Counted from the first letter of the stretch, positions 17,212-26,330 are shown. The stretch is DNA of 64,000 nt from Caballeronia sp031450805 (GCF_031450805.1 NZ_JARTVY010000001.1:2542001-2606000); one strand, 5' to 3'. Notes: a model not told the origin generated them from the letters alone. Program-made: numbers and translations.

Positions 17212-17571
17212 TTAGGCTGCAACGGCGGCTTTCACCTGCTTGACGATCGCAGCAAAAGCAGCCTTGTCGAACACAGCCATGTCAGCCAGCACCTTGCGGT
17301 CGAGTTCGATCGAAGCCTTCTTCAGGCCGTTGATGAACACGCTGTACGTCATGTCGTGCTGACGCACCGCCGCGTTGATACGCGTGATCCACAATGCGCG
17401 GAACACACGCTTCTTGTTGCGGCGATCGCGGTAGGCGTACTGGCCTGCGCGCATGACCGCCTGCTTGGCGATGCGATAGACGTTATTGCGACGGCCGCGG
17501 TAACCCTTGGCCAGACGGATGATCTTCTTGTGACGGGCCCGTGCGGTAACCCCACGTTTTACTCGAGGCAT
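17212..17571 (-). CDS. rplT: 50S ribosomal protein L20
   Basis: The 119-residue L20, with the conserved basic N terminus PRVKRGVTARARHKKIIRLA and the RGRRNNVYRIAKQAV segment that threads into 23S rRNA. L20 is needed early in large-subunit assembly and in many bacteria represses its own operon by binding the rpmI leader. It follows rpmI by 28 bases, with an AAGGAG about 6 bases before the ATG. Confidence 0.99.
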   Translation of the reverse strand: MPRVKRGVTARARHKKIIRLAKGYRGRRNNVYRIAKQAVMRAGQYAYRDRRNKKRVFRALWITRINAAVRQHDMTYSVFINGLKKASIELDRKVLADMAVFDKAAFAAIVKQVKAAVAA

Positions 17572-17599
17572 GTTGCGCTCCTTGGAGTGTTAGTTGAGG

Positions 17600-17797
17600 T
17601 TAGGCGAACGGCAGCATTGCGCGGACGGAGCTCAGATCGGAATCATGAACAGCCGTGGCGCCACGCAGATGGCGTTTGTTCTTGGTGGTTTTCTTGGTAA
17701 GAATGTGGCGCTTGAAGGCCTGACCGCGCTTGACGGTACCGCCCGGACGCACCACGAAGCGCTTTGCAGCACTCTTCTTGGTCTTCATCTTCGGCAT
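17600..17797 (-). CDS. rpmI: 50S ribosomal protein L35
   Basis: The 65-residue L35: MPKMKTKKSAAKRF at the N terminus and the GxAFKRHILTKKTTKNKRHLR core are diagnostic. It is normally expressed with rplT from the infC operon. The 230-base gap to infC upstream is longer than needed for simple coupling and may hold a leader used for L20 autoregulation. Confidence 0.99.
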   Translation of the reverse strand: MPKMKTKKSAAKRFVVRPGGTVKRGQAFKRHILTKKTTKNKRHLRGATAVHDSDLSSVRAMLPFA

Positions 17798-18027
17798 GAA
17801 ACTACTCCAGTTTATTAGATGGTCATGGGTGTGCGGCTGATCCTTCCGTACTGGCCAGAACCGCTTTCCGCCCTTCGAAACCCACGCTCCACTTGTGTGC
17901 AGACGGCCTTTTCAGGCCGCCGCTTTTCATGAGCAGCGCCGCAGATACGGCGCCTCTCTGAAATTTCCGACGATGCCGCGCCTGCCGCCTTGCGACGGCG
18001 CGCGATCCATCGTCTTGCTGCTCGTGC
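17798..18027 (-). promoter_or_regulatory. infC-rpmI intergenic leader
   Basis: No gene is seen. The stretch holds a 6-bp hairpin GCGCCG/CGGCGC at 17936-17953 and a second G/C-rich self-complementary patch near 17976-18003. It corresponds to the region where other proteobacteria place the L20-responsive rpmI leader; that function is inferred from position only. Confidence 0.35.
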
Positions 18028-18555
18028 TTACTTGCCCTTCTTCTTGGGCGCCAGCACCATGATCATCTGACGGCCTTCCATCTTCGGCATCTGCTCGACC
18101 TGACCGACTTCGTCCAGATCCGTCTTCAGACGTTCGAGCATGCGCATGCCGATTTCCTGGTGCGCCATTTCGCGACCGCGGAAACGCAACGTGATTTTCG
18201 TCTTGTCGCCGTCTTCGAGAAAGCGCGTGAGGTTGCGCAGCTTGACGTTGTAGTCACCGTCATCCGTGCCGGGGCGGAATTTGACTTCCTTCACCTGCAC
18301 GATCTTCTGCTTCAGTTTCGCCTCGTGCTGCTTCTTCGCTTCCGAATACTTGAACTTGCCGTAATCCATCAAACGGCAGACAGGCGGCGAAGCCTGCGGC
18401 GCAATTTCGACGAGATCCACGTCGAGCTGTTCCGATTGACGGAACGCTTCGGCCAGCTTCACGATTCCGAGCGGCTCGTTGTCCACTCCGACCAAGCGCA
18501 CTTCCGGTGCCGTAATTTCACCGTTGATGCGATGTGACGACTTATCAGTAGCGAT
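18028..18555 (-). CDS. infC: Translation initiation factor IF-3, ATC start codon
   Basis: IF-3 prevents 50S joining and proofreads start-codon choice. The conserved reading frame extends upstream of the first usual start codon (GTG at 18501) through ATDKSSHRINGEITAPEV, which is conserved IF-3 N-terminal sequence. The only start with a ribosome binding site is ATC at 18555, with AGGA 8 bases upstream, giving 175 residues. Rare ATT/ATC/ATA starts are a known hallmark of infC and let IF-3 repress its own translation. The N domain is at about 15-85, the C domain at about 95-175, and the protein ends in a basic KKKGK tail. thrS ends 47 bases upstream. Confidence 0.95.
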   Translation of the reverse strand: MATDKSSHRINGEITAPEVRLVGVDNEPLGIVKLAEAFRQSEQLDVDLVEIAPQASPPVCRLMDYGKFKYSEAKKQHEAKLKQKIVQVKEVKFRPGTDDGDYNVKLRNLTRFLEDGDKTKITLRFRGREMAHQEIGMRMLERLKTDLDEVGQVEQMPKMEGRQMIMVLAPKKKGK

Positions 18556-18602
18556 GTTACGTTTCCTCTAAAAATGAAAAAACAAGCCGCGCTGCGAGTG
18601 AC

Positions 18603-20510
18603 TTACTTGAACGCCCGCACTTCCTGCTGCAGACGTTCGAGGAACGCGCCGACCGGCATCACGCCCAGATCGACACCGCCACGAGCACGCACGGCTACGG
18701 TTTGCGCCTCACGCTCCTTGTCCCCGACGACCAGCAAATACGGAACCTTTTGCAGCGTGTGCTCGCGTATTTTATAGCTAATCTTCTCGTTGCGCAAATC
18801 GCTCTCTACTCTAAGCCCTTGTTTTTGCAACGATTGGGTCAAAGACGCCGCATATTCCGACTGACTTTCGGCAATATTCAGCACGACGGCCTGCACCGGC
18901 GACAGCCACGGCGGCATGGCGCCGGCGTGATGCTCGATCAGAATGCCGAGGAAACGCTCCATCGAACCGACGATCGCGCGGTGAAGCATGACCGGGCGGC
19001 GGCGGCTGTTGTCCTCGGCAACATACTCCGCGCCGAGACGCTCCGGCAGCACCATGTCGAGCTGCAGCGTGCCGCACTGCCACGAGCGGCCGAGCGCGTC
19101 CTTGATGTGGTATTCGATCTTCGGACCGTAAAACGCGCCCTCGCCCGCGAGCTCTTCCCACTGCAGCCCGCACGCGGTCAGCGCCTCACGCAGCCCTTGC
19201 TCCGCGCGATCCCAGATTTCATCGGTGCCCGCGCGCTGTTCGGGGCGCAGCGACAGCTTGATGTCGATGTGATCGAAGCCGAAATCCTTGTACACGCTCA
19301 TCGCGAGCGTATTGAAGGCGATCGACTCCGCGATGAACTGGTCCTCGGTACAGAAGATGTGTGCGTCGTCCTGAACGAAGCCACGCACGCGCATGAGGCC
19401 GTGCAACGCGCCCGAGGGCTCGTTCCGGTGGCACGAACCGAACTCCGCATAACGCAGCGGCAAGTCGCGATACGAACGCAAGCCGTGATTGAACACCTGT
19501 ACGTGGCCCGGGCAGTTCATCGGCTTGATGGCGTAGTCGCGCTTTTCCGATTCGGTCGTGAACATGTTTTCACGATAGTTCTGCCAGTGGCCGGACGCTT
19601 CCCACAGCGAACGGTCCATGACCATCGGGGTCTTGATTTCCAGATAGCCGGCTTCGTTCACGCGGCGGCGCATGTACTGCTCGACCTGCTGCCACAGCGA
19701 CCACCCCTTCGGATGCCAGAACACCATGCCCGGCGCTTCGTCCTGCAGATGGAACAGGTCGAGCTGCTTGCCGAGCTTGCGGTGATCGCGCTTCTCCGCT
19801 TCCTCGAGCATGTGCAGGTACTGATCCTGGTCTTCCTTCCTCGTCCAGGCAGTGCCGTAAATGCGCTGCAGCTGCTCGTTCTTCGAGTCGCCGCGCCAGT
19901 ACGCGCCCGCGACCTTCATCAGCTTGAAGACCTTCAGCTTGCCGGTGGACGGCACGTGCGGGCCGCGGCACAGATCGATGAAATTGCCGTGCGAGTAAAG
20001 CCGAATCTCGTCGCTTTCCGGAATCGACTGGATGATCTCGGCCTTGTACGCTTCGCCGATGCTCTTGAAGTACTCGACCGCCTCATCGCGCGACACGACG
20101 CGACGCGACACCGGCTCGTTCTTCTGCGCGAGCTCCTGCATGCGCTTCTCGATTTTCTCGAGGTCTTCGGGCGTGAAAGGACGGTTGTACGAGAAGTCGT
20201 AATAGAAGCCGTTGTCGATGACCGGGCCGATGGTCACCTGCGCCTCGGGGAACAGGTCCTTGACCGCGTACGCCAGAAGGTGCGCGGCGGAGTGACGAAC
20301 GACATCGACGCCTTCCGGGTCCTTGTCCGTCACGATGGCAAGCGACGAATCGTGGTCGATGAGATAAGAGGTATCGACGAGTTCGCCATTGAGCTTGCCG
20401 GCGAGCGCCGCCTTGGCCAAGCCCGCCCCGATCGATGCCGCGACTTCCGCGACGGTCACCGGGTGGTCATATTGGCGGACCGACCCGTCAGGCAAACGTA
20501 CCGAAACCAT
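18603..20510 (-). CDS. thrS: Threonine--tRNA ligase
   Basis: The 635-residue class II synthetase starts at MVSVRLPDGS, with GGAG 6 bases upstream. Domains in order: TGS (1-62), the editing domain (65-220, with the zinc-type HSAAHLLAYAV motif), catalytic core (240-530; motif 2 near RYAEFGSCHRNEPSGALHGL, motif 3 near HRAIVGSMERFLGILIEH) and the anticodon-binding domain (535-635). The longer frame to 20558 lacks support. It heads the thrS-infC-rpmI-rplT-pheST block. A terminator-like hairpin lies in its upstream region. Confidence 0.98.
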   Translation of the reverse strand: MVSVRLPDGSVRQYDHPVTVAEVAASIGAGLAKAALAGKLNGELVDTSYLIDHDSSLAIVTDKDPEGVDVVRHSAAHLLAYAVKDLFPEAQVTIGPVIDNGFYYDFSYNRPFTPEDLEKIEKRMQELAQKNEPVSRRVVSRDEAVEYFKSIGEAYKAEIIQSIPESDEIRLYSHGNFIDLCRGPHVPSTGKLKVFKLMKVAGAYWRGDSKNEQLQRIYGTAWTRKEDQDQYLHMLEEAEKRDHRKLGKQLDLFHLQDEAPGMVFWHPKGWSLWQQVEQYMRRRVNEAGYLEIKTPMVMDRSLWEASGHWQNYRENMFTTESEKRDYAIKPMNCPGHVQVFNHGLRSYRDLPLRYAEFGSCHRNEPSGALHGLMRVRGFVQDDAHIFCTEDQFIAESIAFNTLAMSVYKDFGFDHIDIKLSLRPEQRAGTDEIWDRAEQGLREALTACGLQWEELAGEGAFYGPKIEYHIKDALGRSWQCGTLQLDMVLPERLGAEYVAEDNSRRRPVMLHRAIVGSMERFLGILIEHHAGAMPPWLSPVQAVVLNIAESQSEYAASLTQSLQKQGLRVESDLRNEKISYKIREHTLQKVPYLLVVGDKEREAQTVAVRARGGVDLGVMPVGAFLERLQQEVRAFK

Positions 20511-20592
20511 TTCGTTCTCCAAGACGCCGGCCGAGGCCCGGCGAGTTCGACTAAGCACTGCCCCGCGATACCGATATCAGAAACCGAGGGAC

Positions 20593-20628
20593 AAAAAAAA
20601 TGCGGCCCCGCTATCGAGGGGCCGCATT
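20593..20628 (-). terminator. Rho-independent terminator upstream of thrS
   Basis: 11-bp stem AATGCGGCCCC/GGGGCCGCATT (20599-20609 with 20618-20628, 8-nt loop), followed on the minus strand by a run of T. It lies 83 bases before the thrS start and about 180 bases after tRNA-Val, both on the same strand. It most likely ends the tRNA-Val transcript; an attenuator role for thrS is possible if the thrS promoter is further upstream. The rest of the 20511-20809 gap shows no gene. Confidence 0.85.
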
Positions 20629-20809
20629 CACTTTTCACACATACCGCAGATCGAAAAGGGCAGAAGGCGAAAGAGGTCCTCGACTAGCGTCGCTCCGAAT
20701 GTGTTTCGGTCAACGTTCGAAGTGCCATTTCGCTATTCGCCTTTTGCGCCTGAGCGCTTCTGCGGAGTGAAACTTCGTGAACCGGGATTCGCCGAAGTCT
20801 CGTTTTCGT

Positions 20810-20886
20810 TGGTAGGCTCGATTGGACTCGAACCAACGACCCCCACCATGTCAAGGTGGTGCTCTAACCAGCTGAGCTACGAGCCT
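20810..20886 (-). tRNA. tRNA-Val (GAC)
   Basis: A 77-nt cloverleaf with encoded CCA. The acceptor stem AGGCTCG pairs with CGAGCCT, the D arm reads GCTCAGCTGGTTAGAGC, the anticodon stem CCACC/GGTGG encloses TTGACAT with anticodon GAC (20850-20852), and the T arm has GGTTCGAGTCC. It lies between relA and thrS, all on the minus strand. Confidence 0.97.
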
Positions 20887-21008
20887 GAAAGAAGTGAGAT
20901 TATATGGAGCGTTTCGAATCTTAGCAAGTGTTTCTGCGCAATGAAACGAAAAAGATTCGTCGATCGTTCACTTTTCACGGCGTCGTTCAAGCGCGGTTCA
21001 AGTGCGGC

Positions 21009-23243
21009 TCAAGCGCGCCGCGATGCGCGAATCACGCCCTGCACTTCGCCGAGCAGCGTGCACGCGCGTTGAATCTGCGCTGAATTCGACACCTCGACGG
21101 TGAATTGCATATACGCGATGTTTCGCCGGCTCTGGCTCTTCACGCCGATCACGTTGATCTTTTCACGCGCGAACACTTCGGAGATGTCGCGCAGCAGCCC
21201 CTGCCGGTCCGCCGACTCGACAGAAAGGTCCACCGGATACACCGACGATCCGCGCCCGCCCATCACTTCGGCCGACCACGTCGTATGCAGCACGCGTTCG
21301 GGCGAGCGCTGCGCCATGCGCTGGAACGTCGTGCAGTCCGCGCGATGGATCGACATGCCTTTACCGCGCGTCACGAAGCCCGCAATCGGATCGGGCGGCG
21401 CGGGACGGCAGCAGCGCGCGAGCTGCGTCAGCAGGGCATCGACGCCGACGACCAGCACGCCCGTCGATGCGCCCTGCGCGACGCTTTGCCCGCTGCTGCG
21501 CTTTTCGAACTGCGCGGGCGCTTCCGCCTCCGGCTCGGGCGGCGGCGCGTCCGAAAGCGCATGTTCGATGTTCCGCACGCTGAACTCGTCCTTCGCGACG
21601 ACCGCGTACAGATCCTCCGGCGCCTTGAAGCCGAGCTTGGCCGCGAGCTGATCCAGGTTGACCGACGTCTTGCCTTCGCGCTGCAGCGTCTTTTCGACGA
21701 TCGCGCGGCCCTGCGCCAGATTCTCCGCGGCATCCACTGCGTTGAACCACGCGCGCACCTTTTGCCGCGCCCGCGGGCTATGCATGTAGCCGAGCTGCGG
21801 ATTGAGCCAGTCCCGTGACGGCCCGCCCTCCTTCACCGCGATGATCTCGACCGTCTGCCCGTTTTGCAGCGGCGTGTTGAGCGGCACCATCGCGCCGTCG
21901 ACACGCGCCCCCCGGCAACGATGCCCCAGTTCGCTATGCAGGTGATACGCGAAATCGACGGCCGTCGCGCCGTGCGGCAGCGCCACCACGCGCGCCTGCG
22001 GCGTCAGCACGTAGATGTGGTCGTCGTCGAGCGTGGCGTCGCGCAGATGCTGCCAGCCGCGCTGTTCGCCCTGCCCCTCGCCTTCGACGTCGTCCTTCCA
22101 GGCGAGCAGCTGGCGCAGCCACGCTATCTTCTCGTCGTATTTCTCGCTGGCGGTGACCTGCCCTGCGTAGCCGCGCGCGCCCGCTTCCTTGTAGCGCCAG
22201 TGCGCCGCCACGCCGTACTCCGCGAACTGATGCATTTCGTGTGTGCGAATCTGCACCTCGAACGCGCGGCCATCGTCGCCGACGACGACCGTATGCAGCG
22301 ACTTGTAGCCATTCGGCTTCGGCCGCGATATGTAGTCGTCGAACTCGCGCGGCACCGGCTGCCACAGGTTATGCACGATGCCGAGCACCGTGTAGCAATC
22401 CTTGATGTCCCCGACGATCACGCGAAAGGCGCGCACGTCGTTCAGTTCGGAGAAGTCGAGCTGCTTGCCGCGCATCTTCTTCCAGATGCTGTAGATGTGC
22501 TTGGGCCGGCCGCTCACTTCGGCCTTGATATGCGCGGTGTCCAGCTCCTTCTGCAGCCGGGCGATGGCACCGGTCACGTACGATTCCCGCTCGACGCGTT
22601 TTTCATCGAGCAGTTTCGCGATCCGCTTATACGTGGCGGGGTCCTCGAAGCGAAACGACAGGTCCTCGAGTTCCCACTTCAGTTGCCAGATGCCGAGACG
22701 ATTCGCGAGCGGTGCGTAGATTTCGAGGGTTTCGCGCGGCACGTCGGGCGATGGCTCGATCTTGTGCGCGGCGTAGTAGCGCAGCGTCTGCAGCCGGGAC
22801 GCGAGCCGAATGAGCACCACGCGTATGTCCTGCGCGAACGCGAGCAGCATCTTGCGCAGCGATTCGACCTGCGCACGCCGCGCCGCCTGCGCATCGCGCG
22901 TGTTTTCCGGCACCGCCGCGAGCGTCGCGCGCGAACTGACGGAGCCGAGGCGCAGCAGCTTGCGCACATCCGCGACGAGCCGCTGCACTTCCGTCCCGAA
23001 GCGCTCGGCGATCAGCTTGTCGGGATCGTCGAGATGCGGCGCGAGCGCGAAGAGCGCGGCAGCGGCGATCGCGTAAGGATCGACGTTGAGCGTCTGCATG
23101 ATGCGCGCGGTGCCGGCCGCGTGATCCACCAGCAACTCGCCCGTCGAGACCCGCGCGTCCTTCGCGTGCTCGCGCACGAACGCGAGCGCGTCCTCGATGG
23201 ACGGCTCCGGCAGCGTGTCGGCGGGAACGGCGGTCTCGGTCAT
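21009..23243 (-). CDS. relA: GTP pyrophosphokinase RelA ((p)ppGpp synthetase)
   Basis: RelA makes (p)ppGpp when uncharged tRNA enters the ribosomal A site. The 744-residue product has a degenerate hydrolase domain (about 30-160): the metal-binding HD pair of active SpoT enzymes is replaced in AALFALAPHLDD. The synthetase domain (about 240-370) carries E300-F-D-D, the EXDD signature of monofunctional RelA, then RPKPNGYKSLH and EVQIRTHEMHQFAEYG. TGS at about 415-475, a zinc-finger-type region near CCRPAPPDP and a C-terminal ACT domain (about 665-744) follow. The ATG at 23243 is preferred to a TTG three codons earlier. Confidence 0.96.
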   Translation of the reverse strand: MTETAVPADTLPEPSIEDALAFVREHAKDARVSTGELLVDHAAGTARIMQTLNVDPYAIAAAALFALAPHLDDPDKLIAERFGTEVQRLVADVRKLLRLGSVSSRATLAAVPENTRDAQAARRAQVESLRKMLLAFAQDIRVVLIRLASRLQTLRYYAAHKIEPSPDVPRETLEIYAPLANRLGIWQLKWELEDLSFRFEDPATYKRIAKLLDEKRVERESYVTGAIARLQKELDTAHIKAEVSGRPKHIYSIWKKMRGKQLDFSELNDVRAFRVIVGDIKDCYTVLGIVHNLWQPVPREFDDYISRPKPNGYKSLHTVVVGDDGRAFEVQIRTHEMHQFAEYGVAAHWRYKEAGARGYAGQVTASEKYDEKIAWLRQLLAWKDDVEGEGQGEQRGWQHLRDATLDDDHIYVLTPQARVVALPHGATAVDFAYHLHSELGHRCRGARVDGAMVPLNTPLQNGQTVEIIAVKEGGPSRDWLNPQLGYMHSPRARQKVRAWFNAVDAAENLAQGRAIVEKTLQREGKTSVNLDQLAAKLGFKAPEDLYAVVAKDEFSVRNIEHALSDAPPPEPEAEAPAQFEKRSSGQSVAQGASTGVLVVGVDALLTQLARCCRPAPPDPIAGFVTRGKGMSIHRADCTTFQRMAQRSPERVLHTTWSAEVMGGRGSSVYPVDLSVESADRQGLLRDISEVFAREKINVIGVKSQSRRNIAYMQFTVEVSNSAQIQRACTLLGEVQGVIRASRRA

Positions 23244-23290
23244 ACGGATCAAGCGACTGCTCGTTGGCTCAATGACGGCTCAATGACGGC

Positions 23291-23644
23291 TTAGCTGCGC
23301 TGAGCCGCCACCACGACGACCTCGACCAGGCAGTCGGGGTTGGCCAGCTTCGCCTCGACGGTGGCGCGCGGCGGCGTGTTGCCTGGGGCGACCCATGCAT
23401 CCCATACGGCGTTCATGCCGGCGAAGTGCACCATGTCGGAGACGTAGATTTGCACCGACAGCAGATGCGACTTGTCGCTGTTCGCCTCTTCCAGCAACCG
23501 GTCGATGTGACCCAGCACTTCGCGCGTCTGGCCCGTGATGTCCTGGTTGGTGTCCTCGGCGATCTGCCCGGCGAGATACACCGTGCCGTTGTGAATCGCG
23601 ATCTCGGAAAGCCGTGCGCCGACGTGGTGACGAGTGACTGCCAT
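23291..23644 (-). CDS. RidA-family protein (Rid/YjgF/UK114)
   Basis: The 117-residue protein has the Rid fold signature: HNGTVYLAGQIAED near 18-31 and a C-terminal Arg-containing block PPRATVEAKLANPDCLVEV. Archetypal RidA deaminates reactive enamines/imines made by PLP enzymes, using an Arg in this block. Here the usual RVAVEA-type context is changed to RATVEAKL but the Arg is kept. It follows the alpha/beta hydrolase and precedes relA on the same strand. The exact Rid subgroup and substrate are uncertain. Confidence 0.88.
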   Translation of the reverse strand: MAVTRHHVGARLSEIAIHNGTVYLAGQIAEDTNQDITGQTREVLGHIDRLLEEANSDKSHLLSVQIYVSDMVHFAGMNAVWDAWVAPGNTPPRATVEAKLANPDCLVEVVVVAAQRS

Positions 23645-23707
23645 GTGTATATCGATCCTTTGAAGTGGTCCAAAAACGAGACAGAGCGTCAGGCGCTCAG
23701 CCCGATA

Positions 23708-24628
23708 TTATGCCCCGCTGACATTGTTTTCGAGAAAGAACGCCCGAGCGGTGGAGATCTGCTCGTGCGAGAGAAACGCAGGCGCATGGCCGGCGCCGGG
23801 CGCCTCGACGCTCGATACGGCCTGTCCCGTTTCGACCATCTTTCGGACGGTTTCCCGCGACAGCAGGTCGGAGCTTTCGCCACGCACGACGAGCACCGGC
23901 GTCGCGATGGACGCGAGCGAGCGCCACATGAACGCCTCGCCGGCCGCGTTCTGCTCCTCCGTGCTCGCGGAAAACGGCGCGGCGATGCCGGGGTCGTAGC
24001 GGAACGTCCACGCGCCATCGCGCTCGTGCAGGAGCGGCGTGTTGATGCTCGTCCATTCCTCGTCCGTCAGCGGGCCGAACGATGCCGCGAGCCTGGCCGC
24101 ATGCCGCACGCCTTCCTCGAGCGATGCGAAGCGCGCCGGCTTGCCGAGATAATCGCGGATGCGTTCCAGCGCGACCGGCTCGATATGCGGTCCTACATCG
24201 TTGAGCAGCATTCTGCGGATCGGCGTGCCGGGCAGTCCGCCGAGCGCCATGCCGATGAGTCCGCCCATCGACGTGCCGAACCAGTCGACCGTTTCCACGT
24301 TAAGCCGCGCGATCAGCGTGACCATGTCGGCCACATACTGCGCGACGCCGTAATAGCGCGAATCCGCGAGCCAGTCCGACAGCCCGCGCCCGACGACATC
24401 CGGACATACCACGCGATACTCGCTTGCGAACGCCTTCGCGAGCCTGTCGAAGTCGCGGCCCGAGCGCGTGAGGCCATGCACGCACAGCAGCACGCGCGGG
24501 TTGGCCGGATCGCCCCACTCGGTATAGGCGATGCGATGCAGCCCGGCCGGACTCGCGCACTGCACGAAGCGCTGGCGGGGTTCGTCGAGCGTGTAATGCG
24601 ATGCGTCGGCAACGATGGATGCGCTCAT
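23708..24628 (-). CDS. Alpha/beta hydrolase
   Basis: A 306-residue soluble hydrolase with oxyanion motif VHGLTRSGRDF near 49-59, nucleophile elbow GTSMGG (Ser near 118), an acid on the strand ending VVRGESSDLL and catalytic His in GAGHAPAFLS near 280. It resembles the haloperoxidase/lactonase-type group but no substrate can be deduced. It sits 63 bases upstream of the RidA gene on the same strand and may share its transcript. Confidence 0.85.
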   Translation of the reverse strand: MSASIVADASHYTLDEPRQRFVQCASPAGLHRIAYTEWGDPANPRVLLCVHGLTRSGRDFDRLAKAFASEYRVVCPDVVGRGLSDWLADSRYYGVAQYVADMVTLIARLNVETVDWFGTSMGGLIGMALGGLPGTPIRRMLLNDVGPHIEPVALERIRDYLGKPARFASLEEGVRHAARLAASFGPLTDEEWTSINTPLLHERDGAWTFRYDPGIAAPFSASTEEQNAAGEAFMWRSLASIATPVLVVRGESSDLLSRETVRKMVETGQAVSSVEAPGAGHAPAFLSHEQISTARAFFLENNVSGA

Positions 24629-24741
24629 GAAATGTCCTCGTGGAAGGTGTCTGAACGATTGTAAAGCGCCGCGCCGGCCGCCGAACGCACGTTAGCCGAA
24701 CGGACGATGGCCAGCGATGCGAGCGAGCGCGCAAAAGCAAA

Positions 24742-24769
24742 GCGGGCGAAGCCTCGCAGCTTCGCCCGC
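24742..24769 (-). terminator. Terminator of scoAB
   Basis: Perfect 11-bp stem GCGGGCGAAGC/GCTTCGCCCGC with a 6-nt loop, followed on the minus strand by a T-rich stretch (TTTGCTTTTGC). It lies 27 bases past the scoB stop codon. Confidence 0.85.
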
Positions 24770-24795
24770 CTCGCGGAACGCTGATCAGCGCCGCG

Positions 24796-25437
24796 TCAGC
24801 TCACGCTGCTCACATCGAGCGGCGCGCCCGTCTTGCGCTGGATTTCCTCGACGGTGACGCCGTCGGCCAGCTCGACCAGCTTGAGCCCGCTTTCGGTGAC
24901 GTCGATCACCCCGAGGTCGGTGATGATGCGATCCACGACGCCCACGCCCGTCAGCGGCAGCGTGCACGATTCGAGAATCTTGTGCTGATCGCCCTTCGCG
25001 ACGTGCTCCATCAGGACGACGACGCGCTTCACGCCTGCAACGAGGTCCATTGCGCCGCCCATGCCCTTGATCATCTTGCCGGGGATCATCCAGTTGGCGA
25101 GATCGCCCGTCTTGCTGATCTGCATCGCGCCGAGGATCGCCAGGTTGATATGCCCGCCGCGAATCATCGCGAACGAATCCGCCGACGAAAAGATCGACGA
25201 GCCCGGCAGCGTCGTCACCGTCTGCTTGCCGGCATTGATGAGATCGGCGTCGACTTCTTCTTCATACGGCGACGGCCCGATGCCGAGCAGCCCGTTCTCC
25301 GACTGCAGCCACACTTCGACGCCCTGCGGCACGTGATTGGCCACGAGCGTCGGCAAGCCGATGCCGAGGTTTACGTAGAAGCCGTCCTGCAGTTCCTTCG
25401 CCGCGCGCGCGGCCATCTGGTCACGATTCCAAGCCAT
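24796..25437 (-). CDS. scoB: 3-oxoacid CoA-transferase subunit B
   Basis: The beta subunit of succinyl-CoA:acetoacetate-type CoA-transferase, 213 residues. Glu47 in SENGLLGIG is the catalytic residue; LGIGLPTLVANHVP precedes it. The ATG at 25437 has AGGAG 7 bases upstream; an ATG two codons earlier is too close to that SD. It begins 2 bases after the scoA stop codon. SCOT activates acetoacetate for use or reverses that for ketone-body/PHB metabolism. It could alternatively act on another short 3-oxoacid. Confidence 0.93.
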   Translation of the reverse strand: MAWNRDQMAARAAKELQDGFYVNLGIGLPTLVANHVPQGVEVWLQSENGLLGIGPSPYEEEVDADLINAGKQTVTTLPGSSIFSSADSFAMIRGGHINLAILGAMQISKTGDLANWMIPGKMIKGMGGAMDLVAGVKRVVVLMEHVAKGDQHKILESCTLPLTGVGVVDRIITDLGVIDVTESGLKLVELADGVTVEEIQRKTGAPLDVSSVS

Positions 25438-25439
25438 GG

Positions 25440-26144
25440 TCATTCTCCTTTCGCGCGGACGATGCGTTGTTCGATGCGCTTTTCCGGATGCGCGTTCAGG
25501 ACGAGCCGTTGCACGAAGATGCCCGGCGTGTGGATCGCGTCCGGGTCGAGCTCGCCGACTTCCACGATCTCCTCGACTTCCGCGACGGTGATCTTGCCGG
25601 CCATCGCGCACATCGGGTTGAAGTTGCGCGCCGTGCGGCGATAGATCAGATTGCCGGACTTGTCGGCCTTCCACGCCTTCACGAGACCGACGTCCGCCGT
25701 CAGCGAATGTTCGAGCACGTAGTGATTCTCGCCGAACTGACGCGTTTCCTTGCCTTCCGCGATGACCGTGCCGTAGCCCGTGTTGGTGAAGAACGCCGGG
25801 ATGCCCGCGCCGCCCGCGCGCAGCTTCTCGGCGAGCGTGCCTTGCGGCGTGAATTCGAGCTCCAGTTCGCCGGCGAGGTATTGCCGCTCGAACTCCTTGT
25901 TCTCGCCCACGTAGGACGAAATCATCTTCCTGATCTGGCGCGTTTCCAGCAGCAGGCCGAGCCCGAAGCCATCGACGCCCGCGTTATTGCTGATGCAGGT
26001 GATGTCCTTCACGCCCGAATCGCGCAGCGCCGCGATGAGCGCTTCGGGAATGCCGCACAGCCCGAATCCGCCGACGGCGAATGTCTGCCCGTCCTTGACG
26101 ATGCCATCGAGCGCCTCTTTCGCGCTGGGATAGACCTTGTTCAT
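25440..26144 (-). CDS. scoA: 3-oxoacid CoA-transferase subunit A
   Basis: The alpha subunit paired with ScoB, 234 residues. It has FAVGGFGLCGIPEALI near 22-37 and SNNAGVDGFGLGLLL near 53-67, the CoA-transferase family I alpha motifs. The GGFGLCGIP variant is the SCOT form, unlike GGFGTAGMP of PcaI, which separates the two pairs in this window. The ATG at 26144 has AAGGGA upstream. A longer frame to 26363 is not supported. Divergent from a PAS-LuxR regulator. Confidence 0.93.
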   Translation of the reverse strand: MNKVYPSAKEALDGIVKDGQTFAVGGFGLCGIPEALIAALRDSGVKDITCISNNAGVDGFGLGLLLETRQIRKMISSYVGENKEFERQYLAGELELEFTPQGTLAEKLRAGGAGIPAFFTNTGYGTVIAEGKETRQFGENHYVLEHSLTADVGLVKAWKADKSGNLIYRRTARNFNPMCAMAGKITVAEVEEIVEVGELDPDAIHTPGIFVQRLVLNAHPEKRIEQRIVRAKGE

Positions 26145-26330
26145 CTGTTCGTCCCTTCCATGTGTGAACCCGACTGAAAACCGGTTTTCGTCGCCGTCCG
26201 ATGCCTGCCCGGCGGCGCTTTGATTGGCGAAAAGAGTACGCTGTGCGGTCGATCCGGCACAATACGCAAAAATACATAAGTCTTTGCCCGCGCGCGTTGG
26301 TTCCTCGATCCGCCGGGCGCCCGATTCCAC

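Noticed and set aside
18702..20687. 661-codon open frame on the plus strand antisense to thrS
   Set aside because: It mirrors thrS codon by codon; high GC keeps the opposite frame open. It has no start signal or recognisable domain, whereas thrS is complete and canonical.
20511..20809. T-box riboswitch before thrS
   Set aside because: The terminator is real but no specifier loop or T-box sequence is seen, and T-boxes are not expected in betaproteobacteria.
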